A stretch of 62,339 nt of DNA from Candidatus Borkfalkia stercoripullorum (GCA_019119395.1 DWXC01000023.1:1-62339); one strand, 5' to 3'; shown: positions 44,030 to 53,222, numbered from the stretch's first letter. Numbers and translations: made by a program. The notes: a model not told the origin generated them from the letters alone.

Positions 44030-44773
44030 ATGAAAAAGAAAATTCTGTTGCTGTTTCTCGTACTTGCGCTCGCGCTGACGGCGGCGGGCGCAGCCGTTTC
44101 CGCCTGTGCGGAAAATGTCCCCGAGGAAACGAGGCAAAGCGAACCCGCGCCCGAACCGCAGGAAGATCATACGGAAAACGCGCCGACCCCCGTCAGGCCC
44201 GTACCCCGCAACGACGGTCATCGCGCCGCCGTCTCCGTAACGGGCAGCGGCAAAGTGACCGTCCCCGCGGACGCCGCGCAGCTGTCCTTCCGCATCCGCG
44301 TGCTTTCCGACAGTTTCAGCGAAGGGAAAAAGCGCATGTCCGAGTTGAAAAAAGCGCTCTTCGACGCGGTGCGCGGCGTGTGCGAAGCGACGGGCGACGA
44401 CACGCCCTGCGGGGATTCGCACAGGCCCGTTTCGGACGGATCGGCGGGCGGCTATGAATTCATGTCCGTCGTATGCGTGAAGATCTCCGACGTTTCCAAA
44501 GCGGAAGAAGCAGTGAATGCGGCGGTTTCGGCGGGAGCGGCGCACGTTTACACTTACTATCTGCTCGAAAACGACACGGACGCCGCAAAACAGGCGCTCG
44601 CTCTCGCAAAAGAGGATGCCGCCGCGAAAGCTGCCGCGCTCATCGGCGACGGCGCGGAATTCATCCGCCTGCGCGAAGAGTGCTGCTGGCACGGTTCGGG
44701 CGACGAAGCGGGCAAAGTGACCGTATACGCGAACGTGCGCGCAAAGTACGCGGCACAGACTCCGCAAATTTAA
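44030..44773 (+). CDS. SIMPL-domain (DUF541) lipoprotein
   Basis: 247 residues. A hydrophobic signal peptide (KKKILLLFLVLALALTAAG) ends in VSAC, a candidate lipobox with lipid-modified Cys26, so the protein is probably anchored outside the membrane. A Pro/Glu-rich linker (about 27-65) leads to the SIMPL domain, with VSVTGSGKVTVPADAAQLSF near 68-87. Function is poorly defined in bacteria. Lgt and LspA in this window would process it. A good RBS (GAGGAGG) lies upstream of the ATG. Confidence 0.85.
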   Translation: MKKKILLLFLVLALALTAAGAAVSACAENVPEETRQSEPAPEPQEDHTENAPTPVRPVPRNDGHRAAVSVTGSGKVTVPADAAQLSFRIRVLSDSFSEGKKRMSELKKALFDAVRGVCEATGDDTPCGDSHRPVSDGSAGGYEFMSVVCVKISDVSKAEEAVNAAVSAGAAHVYTYYLLENDTDAAKQALALAKEDAAAKAAALIGDGAEFIRLREECCWHGSGDEAGKVTVYANVRAKYAAQTPQI

Positions 44774-44788
44774 ATAAACGTACAGAAT

Positions 44789-44815
44789 GCGGGCGGCGCG
44801 ATTTGCGCCGCCCGC
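44789..44815 (+). terminator. Terminator between SIMPL gene and spoIVA
   Basis: 11-bp stem GCGGGCGGCGC/GCGCCGCCCGC, loop GATTT, between convergent genes. T-tracts are weak immediately after it. Confidence 0.65.
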
Positions 44816-44853
44816 AAATTATTACCTTTTTTTATGCCGCGCCGCCGTTCACG

Positions 44854-46329
44854 TTACAGCAGGATACATATGACGCCGCCGCGCCCCTCGTTGACGATGC
44901 GCGTGATGGTGCGGCGCATCTTCCTGCGCACCTCTTCGGGCATGCTTCCCGCTTTTGCGTCCAGCCCCTCACGCACCATGTCCTTGAACGTCCTTCCGAA
45001 AAGCTCGGTATCCCAGAGGGAATCGGGGTCTTTTTCGTAATTTTCGATCATACCCCGCACGATCTCTTCGCTCCGCGCGGCGTCGCCGATGACGGGGTTC
45101 GCCTCGCTCTTCACGTCCACCTTCACGACGTGATAGGTGCAGGCGCTCGCACGGAGTTTTATGCCGCTGCGCGCCCCCTGACGGCACGCTTCGGGAACGC
45201 CGAGGGAGAGATCGTCCTCCCCCGGCACGGCGATGCCGTAGCCGTACTCTTCGGCGGTGCGGAACGCGCCCCCGAATTTTTCGTAAAACGCTTTTGCCTT
45301 GCCCAGCGAACGGACGTAGGCCATCAGCCGCACGTCGTCGGAGATGTCCGCGCCGCATTCGTCGCTCAAAACTTTATAGAAAAGCCCCTCCTTCGCCGCG
45401 ATCGCATAGCGCGCGCGGCCCTCGCCCAGGTTCAGAACGCCCGACGAAGGGTTTTCGAACACCTCGCTGCCGTCGAACATGTGCTCGGCGAGGGAACAGT
45501 CGCGCATATGCGCAATTTTTGCGGACGTGTCGCGGATCGCCGCGAGCGCTTCCGACACGATCGCCGAGTCCTCGGGCAGGGTGCGCATCCAGTCGGGCAA
45601 ATCGAAATCGATGCGCATAACGGGAAATTCGAACAGGATGCTCTCCAAAACGTCGGCAAAATCGTCCGCGGACGCATGCTCGCAGTCGAACGCGACGGCG
45701 GGCACGCCGTACTTTTCCCCGAGCGCGGCGCAGGTGTCGGAACACTCCTTCCCGCGCGGCGCGCGGCTGTTGACGAGGACGACGAAGGGTTTGTTCCCCG
45801 CTTTCAGTTCGGAAACGGCGCGCTCTTCCGCGGAAACGTAGCCCGACCGGGGAAGGTCGGCAACGCTCCCGTCCGTGGTGACGAGCACCGCGACGGTCGC
45901 GTGTTCGCGTATGACTTTCTGCGTGCCCAGTTCCGCCGCTTCGCCGAACGGCATCGGCTCGTCGCTCCAGGGCGTGGTGACCATGCGCGGCTTGCCCTCT
46001 TCGTCGAAGATCGCGCCGCCCACAGGGAAGCCCACGCAGTCGACGAGGCGGATACTGACGGAAGCGTTTTCCGCAACGCGCACTTTCGCGGCGTTCGCGG
46101 GGACGAATTTCGGCTCGGTCGTCATGACCGTGCGTCCCTGCCCCGCCTGCGGAAGTTCGTCGGTGAGTTCGCGGCGGGCGCTGCCCTCCTCCATATGCGG
46201 CAGGATCATCTCCTCGGCGAACCGCCTGATAAACGTGGATTTGCCCGTGCGCACCGGCCCTACCACACCAATATAAATATTCCCGCCCGTGCGCTCGGCG
46301 ATATCCCTGTAAATTTCGCGATCCAACAT
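44854..46329 (-). CDS. spoIVA: Stage IV sporulation protein A
   Basis: 491 residues, full length for SpoIVA, the ATPase that polymerises on the forespore surface to build the coat basement layer. Walker A GPVRTGKST (24-32) in the N-terminal GTPase-like domain, VDCVGFPVGGA (switch-like) near 97-107, and a conserved C-terminus rich in Arg/Gly ending GVICILL. Its ribosome binding site GGAGG lies in the 3' arm of the plsY terminator. CATATACT in the same hairpin could be a sigma-E -10 element, but this is weak. Confidence 0.96.
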   Translation of the reverse strand: MLDREIYRDIAERTGGNIYIGVVGPVRTGKSTFIRRFAEEMILPHMEEGSARRELTDELPQAGQGRTVMTTEPKFVPANAAKVRVAENASVSIRLVDCVGFPVGGAIFDEEGKPRMVTTPWSDEPMPFGEAAELGTQKVIREHATVAVLVTTDGSVADLPRSGYVSAEERAVSELKAGNKPFVVLVNSRAPRGKECSDTCAALGEKYGVPAVAFDCEHASADDFADVLESILFEFPVMRIDFDLPDWMRTLPEDSAIVSEALAAIRDTSAKIAHMRDCSLAEHMFDGSEVFENPSSGVLNLGEGRARYAIAAKEGLFYKVLSDECGADISDDVRLMAYVRSLGKAKAFYEKFGGAFRTAEEYGYGIAVPGEDDLSLGVPEACRQGARSGIKLRASACTYHVVKVDVKSEANPVIGDAARSEEIVRGMIENYEKDPDSLWDTELFGRTFKDMVREGLDAKAGSMPEEVRRKMRRTITRIVNEGRGGVICILL

Positions 46330-46332
46330 ACG

Positions 46333-46377
46333 AAAAAAGCCTCCATATACCCTTTTTACAGTTTAGTATATGAAGGC
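46333..46377 (-). terminator. Terminator of der-plsY that carries the spoIVA SD
   Basis: 12-bp stem (arms 46339-46350 and 46366-46377, one G-U pair) followed by six T on the minus strand, 25 nt past the PlsY stop. The promoter-distal arm ends in GGAGG, the ribosome binding site of spoIVA. Confidence 0.8.
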
Positions 46378-46401
46378 GTTTTTTCATTTAGAACGGAGTT
46401 G

Positions 46402-47136
46402 TCAGCTCTCTTTTTTTCCGTGCGAGAGTTTTTTGACCGAAGTATGGTGCTCTTCCCCCGCCAGAAGGGCGACGATGTTTTTGCGGTGCGCGAACCACGT
46501 GAGCAGGCAGTCGAGCAAAAGGAGCATGAACAGCGCGACGACGAATCCGTTCGCAAGCTCGCCGCGGTAGCGGAAATAAAAGACGAACGCCTGCACGAGC
46601 GCGAGCGCGCTCACGCCGAGAAGCGAGCCCATCGAGCCCCATTCGCTCGCCCAGATATAGAAGAGCGTGAGCACGAGGATGCCCAGAACGAGGGCGATCA
46701 TCCAAGGGTACTGCGTTTCGAGCACGAGCGCGAAGGAATACATGCCGAGCGTAGACGCGATGCCCTTGCCGCCCTTAAACTTCATCGTGACGGGATAGAT
46801 GTGCCCGATGATGACGGACACCCCGCATACGTACCGCGCAAGGTCGGAAACGAGCACGTCCGTCCCCGCGAAGCAATAACCTTTAAATATAAAATAGGCG
46901 ATCAGGAGCGGGATGCCTCCCTTGATCATGTCGCAAAACAGGGTGAGCGCGCCGATTTTCAGCCCGAACTGGCGGCTCATGTTCATCGTGCCCGGGTTTC
47001 CGCTGCCCATTTTGCGCACGTCTTTATGCTTGATCTTGGAAATGAGCAGAGCGAAGTTGAAACAGCCGACAAAATACGAGACGACCGCCATGACGAGAAA
47101 CCAATACCAGATCTGAGAAAACGCGATTTCTTTCAT
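46402..47136 (-). CDS. plsY: Acyl-phosphate glycerol-3-phosphate acyltransferase
   Basis: 244 residues, five or six membrane segments. PlsY motifs: GCFNFALLI near 24, GSGNPGTMN (45-53; motif 1), GHIYPVTMKFKGGKGIAS (about 111-128; motif 2) and a later helix. It makes lysophosphatidic acid from acyl-phosphate in the membrane. It is a little longer than the usual 200 residues because of a polar C-tail (EEHHTSVKKLSHG). It is 8 nt downstream of der, a common Firmicutes pair; gpsA, which often sits between it and spoIVA, is absent here. Confidence 0.94.
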   Translation of the reverse strand: MKEIAFSQIWYWFLVMAVVSYFVGCFNFALLISKIKHKDVRKMGSGNPGTMNMSRQFGLKIGALTLFCDMIKGGIPLLIAYFIFKGYCFAGTDVLVSDLARYVCGVSVIIGHIYPVTMKFKGGKGIASTLGMYSFALVLETQYPWMIALVLGILVLTLFYIWASEWGSMGSLLGVSALALVQAFVFYFRYRGELANGFVVALFMLLLLDCLLTWFAHRKNIVALLAGEEHHTSVKKLSHGKKES

Positions 47137-47144
47137 ACCGTTCC

Positions 47145-48476
47145 TTACCCCATCAAACCGCCGTCGTTTTCGCCCTTTCCGCGCGCCGCAATGCGTATGG
47201 GCGTGCCCGAAAAATCGAACGAGCGCCGCAAAACGTTTTCAAGATAGCGCCTGTACGAAAAGTGCATGAGTTCGGCGTCGTTCACGAACATGACGAACGT
47301 CGGCGGACAGACCGACGGCTGATTGCAATAGTATATTTTCAGCCTTCTGCCGTTGTACGAAGGCGGTTCGTTGGTGCGCACGGCGTCCAGGATGAGGTCG
47401 TTGAGCGTGCCCGTGGGTACGCGCAGGTTTGCGTGCGCGTACACTTCCCGCGCGATCTTCAACACCTTTTCCGCCCTCTGCCCCGTCTTGGCGGAGATAT
47501 AGACCGACTGATAATAGTCCATGAATTTGAGGTCGGCTTTGAGCTTTTCCTCGAATTTGTTGACCGTCTTTGTATCCTTTTCGATGAGATCCCACTTGTT
47601 CATGACGACGACCGAAGGCTTGCCCTGTTCGTGGATATATCCCGCGATCTTCACGTCCTGCTCGGTCAGCCCCTCGCCGCTGTCCACCACGAGCAGGCAG
47701 ACGTCCGCGCGGCGCACCGCATCGAAAGCGCGCAAAACGCTGTAATACTCCACGTCGTCGTTTACGTTCTTCTTTTTGCGGATGCCCGCCGTGTCGATGA
47801 CGGTATATTTATGCCCGTCCAGTTCGAAGGGAGTGTCGATCGCGTCGCGCGTCGTTCCCGCGATGTTCGTGACGATCGTCCTCTCGAACCCCAAAAGGCG
47901 GTTGACGAGGCTGCTCTTGCCCGCGTTCGGCTTTCCGACCACGGCGATCTTCAGCCGTTCGGAGTCGTCCGATTCGCCTTCCCCGAAGAGGGCGACCGCC
48001 TCGTCGAGCACGTCGCCGATGCCCTGCGAATGTTCGGCGGAAACGGCGTACGGCTCGCCCAGTCCGAGCGCGTAATACTCGAAAAGTTTTTCGGGCGAAA
48101 AGTTGTCCACCTTGTTGACGACAAGAAGGACGGGCTTGTTGCTGCGGCGCAGCTTTTCCGCCACGTCGTAGTCGGAAGAGGTCAGCTCCTCTTTCCCGTC
48201 CACCATGAGCAGGATGACGTCAGCCATGTCGATGGCCGCGTCCGCCTGGCGGAGGATCTCACGCCACATCGTGTCCTCGGAATTGAGTTCGATGCCGCCC
48301 GTGTCGACGACGGTGAATTTTTTGCCCCGCCACTCGGCGTCGGCATACAGCCTGTCGCGCGTGACGCCCGGCCTGTTTTCGGTTATGGAAATTTTTCTTC
48401 CCGCTATTTTATTGAAAAGGGTGCTTTTGCCCACGTTGGGCCGCCCCACGATCGCGACGAGAGGGTTTGCGGACAT
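47145..48476 (-). CDS. der: Ribosome biogenesis GTPase Der
   Basis: 443 residues with two tandem GTPase domains: G1 motifs GRPNVGKST (11-19) and GKPNAGKSS (about 181-189), DTGG and DTAG G3 motifs, NKVD and NKWD G4 motifs, followed by the KH-like domain near 350-435. It is essential for 50S subunit maturation. A consensus promoter lies upstream; it is first in an operon with plsY. Confidence 0.97.
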   Translation of the reverse strand: MSANPLVAIVGRPNVGKSTLFNKIAGRKISITENRPGVTRDRLYADAEWRGKKFTVVDTGGIELNSEDTMWREILRQADAAIDMADVILLMVDGKEELTSSDYDVAEKLRRSNKPVLLVVNKVDNFSPEKLFEYYALGLGEPYAVSAEHSQGIGDVLDEAVALFGEGESDDSERLKIAVVGKPNAGKSSLVNRLLGFERTIVTNIAGTTRDAIDTPFELDGHKYTVIDTAGIRKKKNVNDDVEYYSVLRAFDAVRRADVCLLVVDSGEGLTEQDVKIAGYIHEQGKPSVVVMNKWDLIEKDTKTVNKFEEKLKADLKFMDYYQSVYISAKTGQRAEKVLKIAREVYAHANLRVPTGTLNDLILDAVRTNEPPSYNGRRLKIYYCNQPSVCPPTFVMFVNDAELMHFSYRRYLENVLRRSFDFSGTPIRIAARGKGENDGGLMG

Positions 48477-48505
48477 ACCCGTCCTCCCTGTAAGTTTTTT
48501 GTTCT

Positions 48506-48534
48506 ATTATAACTTTTTTGCAGCGTTTTGTAAA
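48506..48534 (-). promoter_or_regulatory. Promoter of der-plsY
   Basis: TTTACA (48529-48534), 17 nt, TATAAT (48506-48511). Confidence 0.8.
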
Positions 48535-48566
48535 GAAAAAAACGGCTTGCCGACGGGCAAACCGCT
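48532..48566 (-). terminator. Terminator of the 99-aa membrane protein gene
   Basis: 9-bp stem CGGTTTGCC/GGCAAGCCG with one G-U pair, followed by TTTTTTCTTT on the minus strand. It lies just before the der promoter and shares bases with it. Confidence 0.7.
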
Positions 48567-48580
48567 TTTTTGAAAATTTT

Positions 48581-48880
48581 TCAGAAAAGTCCGCAGATAG
48601 CGCTGGCGACGTACAGCACGATCGCTACGATGTACAAAATGCGCCATAATTTTCCGCGGTTACGCACAAATCTCCATGCGCCGAAAGCGATACCGAGCAG
48701 AAGCGCTATATCTTTGATGAGGTTCAGCGCATTGATGAGCCCGCCCGAAATATTCACGCCGATCAACGGCAACACATTGTTGATAAAGATGAGAAGCGCG
48801 GCAAGAAAAAGTGCGATGATGCAACACAGGCTGATAAAATCTGCCCTCGCCTGACCTTCCGTTCTCTGTTTTTTAGCCAT
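48581..48880 (-). CDS. Small membrane protein, 99 aa
   Basis: 99 residues, three hydrophobic segments (about 18-38, 46-66, 75-95), Lys/Arg-rich N-terminus (MAKKQRTEGQAR). Family unknown. It has its own promoter and terminator and an AAAGGAGAG site upstream of ATG 48880. Confidence 0.75.
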   Translation of the reverse strand: MAKKQRTEGQARADFISLCCIIALFLAALLIFINNVLPLIGVNISGGLINALNLIKDIALLLGIAFGAWRFVRNRGKLWRILYIVAIVLYVASAICGLF

Positions 48881-48911
48881 AAAAAACTCTCTCCTTTTTG
48901 AAATCGACTAT

Positions 48912-48940
48912 ATTTTACCACGGAGAAAAAAGAATGGCAA
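48912..48940 (-). promoter_or_regulatory. Promoter of the 99-aa gene
   Basis: TTGCCA (48935-48940), 17 nt, TAAAAT (48912-48917). Confidence 0.65.
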
Positions 48941-48959
48941 GCGCATGAACGAAAAAATT

Positions 48960-49493
48960 TTATTTTTCGCAGATATATACCGAATCCTCTCCGTCGTTTT
49001 CGACAAAATGAACCATGATCCCTTCCCTGTGCGACGTAGGCACGCTCTTGCCCGTGAAGTCCGCGCGGAACGGAAGTTCCCTGTGCCCCCTGTCGATCAG
49101 CGCGAGGAATCGGATATTTTTCGGCCGCCCGAGCTGCATGACCTCGGAAATGGCGGCGCGCACCGTCCTGCCCGTATACAGCACGTCGTCGCAGATGAGT
49201 ACCGTTTTGCCGTCCACGCCGAAGTCGATCTCGCTGCCCAAAAAAGCGATGTCGGAATTTTCACCGAGATCGTCCCTGTACAGCGCGATGTCGAATTCCC
49301 CGATCGGGACGAGCGTCCCCTCGATCGCGCAAAGTTCCTCGCGGATGCGCCTTGCGACCGTAACTCCCCTCGTTTTGATGCCGATAAGCACGACGTTCCC
49401 GATGCCGTCGTTTTTTTCGATGATCTGATGCGCCAGGCGGCGGAAGGTGTTTTTCATCCCGTCCGCATCCATCAGTTTTCCCTTGATAATCAA
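48960..49493 (-). CDS. pyrR: PyrR, pyrimidine attenuator / uracil PRTase
   Basis: 177 residues. PyrR binds pyr mRNA to cause attenuation and also has uracil phosphoribosyltransferase activity. The PRPP-binding loop VLICDDVLYTGRTVRAA (about 98-114), the IGIKTRGVTVARRI loop (about 37-50) and the C-terminal LIDRGHRELPFRADFTGKSVPTS are clear. I use the TTG at 49493 because its N-terminus (IIKGKLMDADG) aligns with the start of Bacillus PyrR; an ATG seven codons in (49472) is possible and has AGGGA upstream. No pyr operon is in the window. Confidence 0.93.
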   Translation of the reverse strand: MIIKGKLMDADGMKNTFRRLAHQIIEKNDGIGNVVLIGIKTRGVTVARRIREELCAIEGTLVPIGEFDIALYRDDLGENSDIAFLGSEIDFGVDGKTVLICDDVLYTGRTVRAAISEVMQLGRPKNIRFLALIDRGHRELPFRADFTGKSVPTSHREGIMVHFVENDGEDSVYICEK

Positions 49494-49538
49494 TTTCCAC
49501 CTCGTAAAACGCCGATATTTTGAATGGTTTTGCGCTTT

Positions 49539-50459
49539 TTATTGTTCGCCGCCCTTTTCGAGAATGCCGAGTACCCTTTGAAAATAGTCGGGAAGGGGCG
49601 ATTCGAAAGTCATCCGCTCCCCCGTTTTCGGATGGTCGAGGGAAAGGCGGAACGCATGCAAAAGCTGGCCGTTGAGTTCGAACCTCTGTTTTTTTATGCC
49701 GTAAACGGGATCGCCCACGATCGGATGCCCCAGATATTTGCAATGCACGCGTATCTGATGCGTCCTGCCCGTTTCCAGCGAAAATCGCACGAGCGTATAG
49801 CCCCTTTTGTACCTTTTGACGACTTCGAAGTGCGTGACGGCGCGGCGGCCCTTTCCTTCGGGCAGCACGGCCATTTTCACGCGGTCTGTCGGATGCCTGC
49901 CGATACAAGTATCGGCCGTGCCCTTATCTTCCTTGAAGATCCCCTCGCACAGGGCGAGATATTCGCGCGCACAGGTCTTTTGCGCGATCTGCTTCGAAAG
50001 GGAAAGGTGCGCGGCGTCGTTTTTGGCAACGACCAGAAGCCCCGACGTGTCCTTGTCTATCCTGTGCACGATGCCCGGGCGCACGACGCCGTTGATACTG
50101 CTCAAAGAATTGAGGCGGTACAGCAGCGCGTTGACGAGCGTGCCCGAAAGATGGCCGTTGCCCGCATGCACCGTAAGCCCCTGCGGTTTGTCGATGACGG
50201 CGATGTCCTCGTCCTCGTACACGATCCCGACGGGGATATCCTCGGGCGCGAGGTCGAGTTTTTTGGGTTCGGGAACATCGGCCCCGACGGTTTCGCCCGC
50301 CTTTACGGGGCGGCCCGCCTTCGCGGGTTTTCCGCCGACGGTGACCGCGCCCCCGTCGATGAGTTTTTTTGCCGCCGAACGGGTAACCCCCAGCTTTTCG
50401 CTCAAAAAAACGTCCAGCCGCTCGCGGTCGGATTCGGCGGTGAACACGCTGCGCGTCAT
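49539..50459 (-). CDS. rluD: RluA/RluD-family pseudouridine synthase
   Basis: 306 residues. An N-terminal S4 domain (about 12-60, LDVFLSEKLGVTRSAAKKLID) and the catalytic domain with HRIDKDTSGLLVVAKN (catalytic Asp in motif R-x-D) plus ETGRTHQIRVH. It converts uridines in 23S rRNA; the exact site is not shown by sequence. It lies in the classical lspA-rluD-pyrR order and overlaps lspA by 4 nt. Confidence 0.95.
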   Translation of the reverse strand: MTRSVFTAESDRERLDVFLSEKLGVTRSAAKKLIDGGAVTVGGKPAKAGRPVKAGETVGADVPEPKKLDLAPEDIPVGIVYEDEDIAVIDKPQGLTVHAGNGHLSGTLVNALLYRLNSLSSINGVVRPGIVHRIDKDTSGLLVVAKNDAAHLSLSKQIAQKTCAREYLALCEGIFKEDKGTADTCIGRHPTDRVKMAVLPEGKGRRAVTHFEVVKRYKRGYTLVRFSLETGRTHQIRVHCKYLGHPIVGDPVYGIKKQRFELNGQLLHAFRLSLDHPKTGERMTFESPLPDYFQRVLGILEKGGEQ

Positions 50460-51058
50460 TCTTTTTTATGAGACGGCTGTTCGCCCTCGCCCACGTCCGA
50501 ACCGACGGCTTCCTGACCTTCGGGGAGACTGGCGGCGGCCTCGGCGACCGCCTGTTTTTCCCGTTTGTTTTTACCGAAACGGAAAAGGGCGTCGTCGTCC
50601 ACGAACAACAGGGCGAGTATGAACATGACCGCGCCCGCCGTTATGGCAAGGTCGGCAACGTTGTTCCAGAAGGAAGTGAAGCCGAAATTCATATAAATGA
50701 AATCGCGCACGCCGCCCAACGCGACGCGGTCGATGAGGTTGCCCGCCGCCCCCGCCATGATAAATACGATGGATACGCGCAGGAAGCGCTTTTTGGACGG
50801 GAGCTTCATGACGACGATCAGAAACACGACGAGCGCCACGCAGGTGATCGCGATGAACACGGGGATCGCCCACGGCTCGTCGCCCGCGATGCCGAAAGAC
50901 ATGCCCGTATTGAGGTTGTCCGTCGCCGGATTGCGCAGCATATCGATCTCGAAATAGCCCGGAATGATCGCAAGGTGCGAAACTTCCGTCGCGTAAGCGA
51001 GCGCTTTGGTCAGCTGGTCGACGAGAAGGAGTACGAAAAACAATAAAGCGTAAAGCAT
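50456..51058 (-). CDS. lspA: Lipoprotein signal peptidase II
   Basis: 200 residues, four membrane segments. Catalytic aspartates lie in GAAGNLIDRV (near 103-112) and NNVADLAITAG (near 131-141). It cleaves the signal peptide of diacylglyceryl-modified prolipoproteins made by Lgt, which is encoded in the same operon. The roughly 30-residue polar C-tail (GEGEQPSHKKE) is longer than usual. Confidence 0.95.
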   Translation of the reverse strand: MLYALLFFVLLLVDQLTKALAYATEVSHLAIIPGYFEIDMLRNPATDNLNTGMSFGIAGDEPWAIPVFIAITCVALVVFLIVVMKLPSKKRFLRVSIVFIMAGAAGNLIDRVALGGVRDFIYMNFGFTSFWNNVADLAITAGAVMFILALLFVDDDALFRFGKNKREKQAVAEAAASLPEGQEAVGSDVGEGEQPSHKKE

Positions 51059-51070
51059 GGTTCCTCTCTT

Positions 51071-51781
51071 TTACTTTTTCCTGTATTTTTGCCGCGAAGG
51101 CACTATAACGGGTTTTACGTCCTGCGATGTGGCGGGAGCGGGGGCTGCGGCGTTTTCCGAAGCGGGCTCTTTTCCGCCCTGCGCGGGCTGCGCGCCCGGC
51201 TCCGCCCGGTTTTCTTCGGGCGCGGGGTCGTCCATGAGCCCGAGGCCGCGGCAGAGCGCCGCAAGGTCGAGTTCCCCTTTCGGGTTCAGAACGTCGTCGA
51301 GGTTGAAGCCCGTCTCTTCCTCGTCCTCCATATACCTGCCGATGATCGCCTTGGGGTCGAACTCTTCCTCTTTTTTCTCCTCTTCTTTCGGAAGAAAGTG
51401 TCCCTCTTCCCTGCCGAGGAGGGCGGCGAGGTCGTCCGCAAACCCTATGTATTTTTCCGCTTCCCCTTTCGGGAAAACGCCGATCATCTGTTCGGCGAGC
51501 TTTTTCCACTTTTCGGAAAAGAGCCTGAGCGTTTTGAGTTCTGCTTCCGCCGTCATGCGGTAGAGCCGGACGATCTCTTCGCCCTTTTCCTCCGCGTCGA
51601 CGATCGCCTTGCCGACCTTGTTTTCCTTATTTTTGTACTCCGCGAGCGACGCGCGCAGGTTCCTGTTTTCCACGTTCAGGCTGTCCAGGCGGTAATTGAG
51701 CTGGCGTATCTTGGCTTCGTACGCTTCGCGGATGCCGCCGATCAGCTTTTCCGTTTCCTTTTGCGATAGTTTTTTAGCCAT
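51071..51781 (-). CDS. Coiled-coil protein (DivIVA-like)
   Basis: 236 residues. An N-terminal coiled coil (about 5-110, LSQKETEKLIGGIREAYEAK and YRLDSLNVENRNLRASL) is followed by a low-complexity, acidic and Pro/Ala-rich tail ending in basic RQKYRKK. Similar to DivIVA/GpsB-type proteins that sit next to lspA in some Clostridia, but the GpsB motif is not evident. It overlaps pncB by 8 nt, so it is co-translated. Confidence 0.7.
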   Translation of the reverse strand: MAKKLSQKETEKLIGGIREAYEAKIRQLNYRLDSLNVENRNLRASLAEYKNKENKVGKAIVDAEEKGEEIVRLYRMTAEAELKTLRLFSEKWKKLAEQMIGVFPKGEAEKYIGFADDLAALLGREEGHFLPKEEEKKEEEFDPKAIIGRYMEDEEETGFNLDDVLNPKGELDLAALCRGLGLMDDPAPEENRAEPGAQPAQGGKEPASENAAAPAPATSQDVKPVIVPSRQKYRKK

Positions 51782-53219
51782 TTTTGCTCCTGATCTCGGA
51801 TATCAGACTGTTTTTGATGTCGTACAGTCTCTGCGAAAGGTCTACTTTGTAGACGTGCGGGTTGTCCAGACGCTTGTACTCGTCCCAGAAGCTCTCCTTT
51901 TCCTTTTCCGCATAGGCGGAGATCTCTTTGAGCGAAGGGAGCTTGTACACGAGCCTGCCCTTTTCCATGACCTTAACGGTGAGCGGGCGCACCGTATAAT
52001 CGGTGAACGTCGTCTTTTTCCACGTTTCTTTGGGGTGGAACACGGTGAGCGGCTTGCTCTCGTCTATCTCTTCCCCTCGCACGACGATAAGGTCTGCTTC
52101 CGCCTTGCCCGTCTTGTTGTCGTAAATGCGGAACACGTCTTTGAATGCGGGATTGGTGATCTTGTCGGAATTGTCCGACAATTTGATTTTGGGTATTTCG
52201 CCGCCCTCTTTCGGGTACAGCGCGGAAAGTTTGTACACGCCGCCGAGCGCGGGCATATCCGCGCTGGTGATGAGCTTCGTGCCCACGCCCCAAAGGTCTA
52301 TTTTCGCGCCCTGGTTTTTGAGGGACGTGATGAGATATTCGTCGAGATCGCCCGACGCGCAGATGATCGCGTCCGGATACCCCGCGTCGTCCAGCATTTT
52401 GCGCGCCTGTTTGGACAAATATGCGAGGTCGCCGCTGTCGAGGCGTATGCCCTTCGGTTCGTGGCCTTTCGAACGGAGGATGTCGAACACCTTAATGGCG
52501 TTGGGAACGCCGCTGCGGAGGGTATCGTACGTATCCACGAGCAGCAGGCAGGCGTCGGGGAACAGTTCCGCGTACGCGAGAAAGGCCTCGTATTCGGTGG
52601 GAAAGTTCATCACCCAGCTGTGCGCATGCGTGCCCGCCACGGGGATTCCGAACAGTTTGCCCGCAAGCACGTCCGACGTGGAGGTGCAGCCGCCGATGAC
52701 GGAAGCGCGCGCGCCGTACACGCCCGCGTCCGGCCCCTGCGCGCGGCGCAGGCCGAATTCCATGACCGTGTCGCCCTTCGCCGCATACGCGACTTTGGCG
52801 GACTTTGTGGCGATGAGCGTCTGATGGTTGACGATGTTCAGAAGCGCCGTTTCCAGAAGCTGCGCTTCGCACAGCGGCGCCCGGACGGTGAGCAACGGTT
52901 CTTCGGGAAAGACGAGCGTCCCCTCGGGCACGGCGTAAACATCGCCCGTAAAACGGAAATCTTTGAGATATTCCAAGAAAGCCTCGTCGAACAGCCCCAG
53001 CGAACGCAGGTATTTTATGTCGCTTTCGGTAAAGCGGATATTCTGAATATATTCGACCGCCTGCTCCAGCCCCGCCGCCACCGAATAGGTGATGACGTTG
53101 TTGCGGCGGAAAAACAGGTCAAAAACGGCGACGTCCTTATCCTTGCCGTTTTTGAGATACCCGTTCATCATTGTCAGCTGGTATAGATCGGTCAGAAGGG
53201 TCAGATCGTGCATGTGCAT
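51774..53219 (-). CDS. pncB: Nicotinate phosphoribosyltransferase
   Basis: 481 residues, NAPRT of the Firmicutes type, first step of NAD salvage from nicotinate. Seen: TDLYQLTMMNGYL near 10-22, FGLRRAQGPDAGVYGARA (about 154-171), THAHSWVMNFPTEYEAF (about 196-212), RLDSGDLAYLSK (about 257-268) and SGDLDEYLI. Starts at ATG 53219, 3 nt after lgt. Confidence 0.95.
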   Translation of the reverse strand: MHMHDLTLLTDLYQLTMMNGYLKNGKDKDVAVFDLFFRRNNVITYSVAAGLEQAVEYIQNIRFTESDIKYLRSLGLFDEAFLEYLKDFRFTGDVYAVPEGTLVFPEEPLLTVRAPLCEAQLLETALLNIVNHQTLIATKSAKVAYAAKGDTVMEFGLRRAQGPDAGVYGARASVIGGCTSTSDVLAGKLFGIPVAGTHAHSWVMNFPTEYEAFLAYAELFPDACLLLVDTYDTLRSGVPNAIKVFDILRSKGHEPKGIRLDSGDLAYLSKQARKMLDDAGYPDAIICASGDLDEYLITSLKNQGAKIDLWGVGTKLITSADMPALGGVYKLSALYPKEGGEIPKIKLSDNSDKITNPAFKDVFRIYDNKTGKAEADLIVVRGEEIDESKPLTVFHPKETWKKTTFTDYTVRPLTVKVMEKGRLVYKLPSLKEISAYAEKEKESFWDEYKRLDNPHVYKVDLSQRLYDIKNSLISEIRSKNG

Positions 53220-53222
53220 GGC

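Noticed and set aside
44473..47247. Plus-strand frame of 924 codons
   Set aside because: Runs over the SIMPL gene and opposite spoIVA and plsY, which have clear families; shadow.
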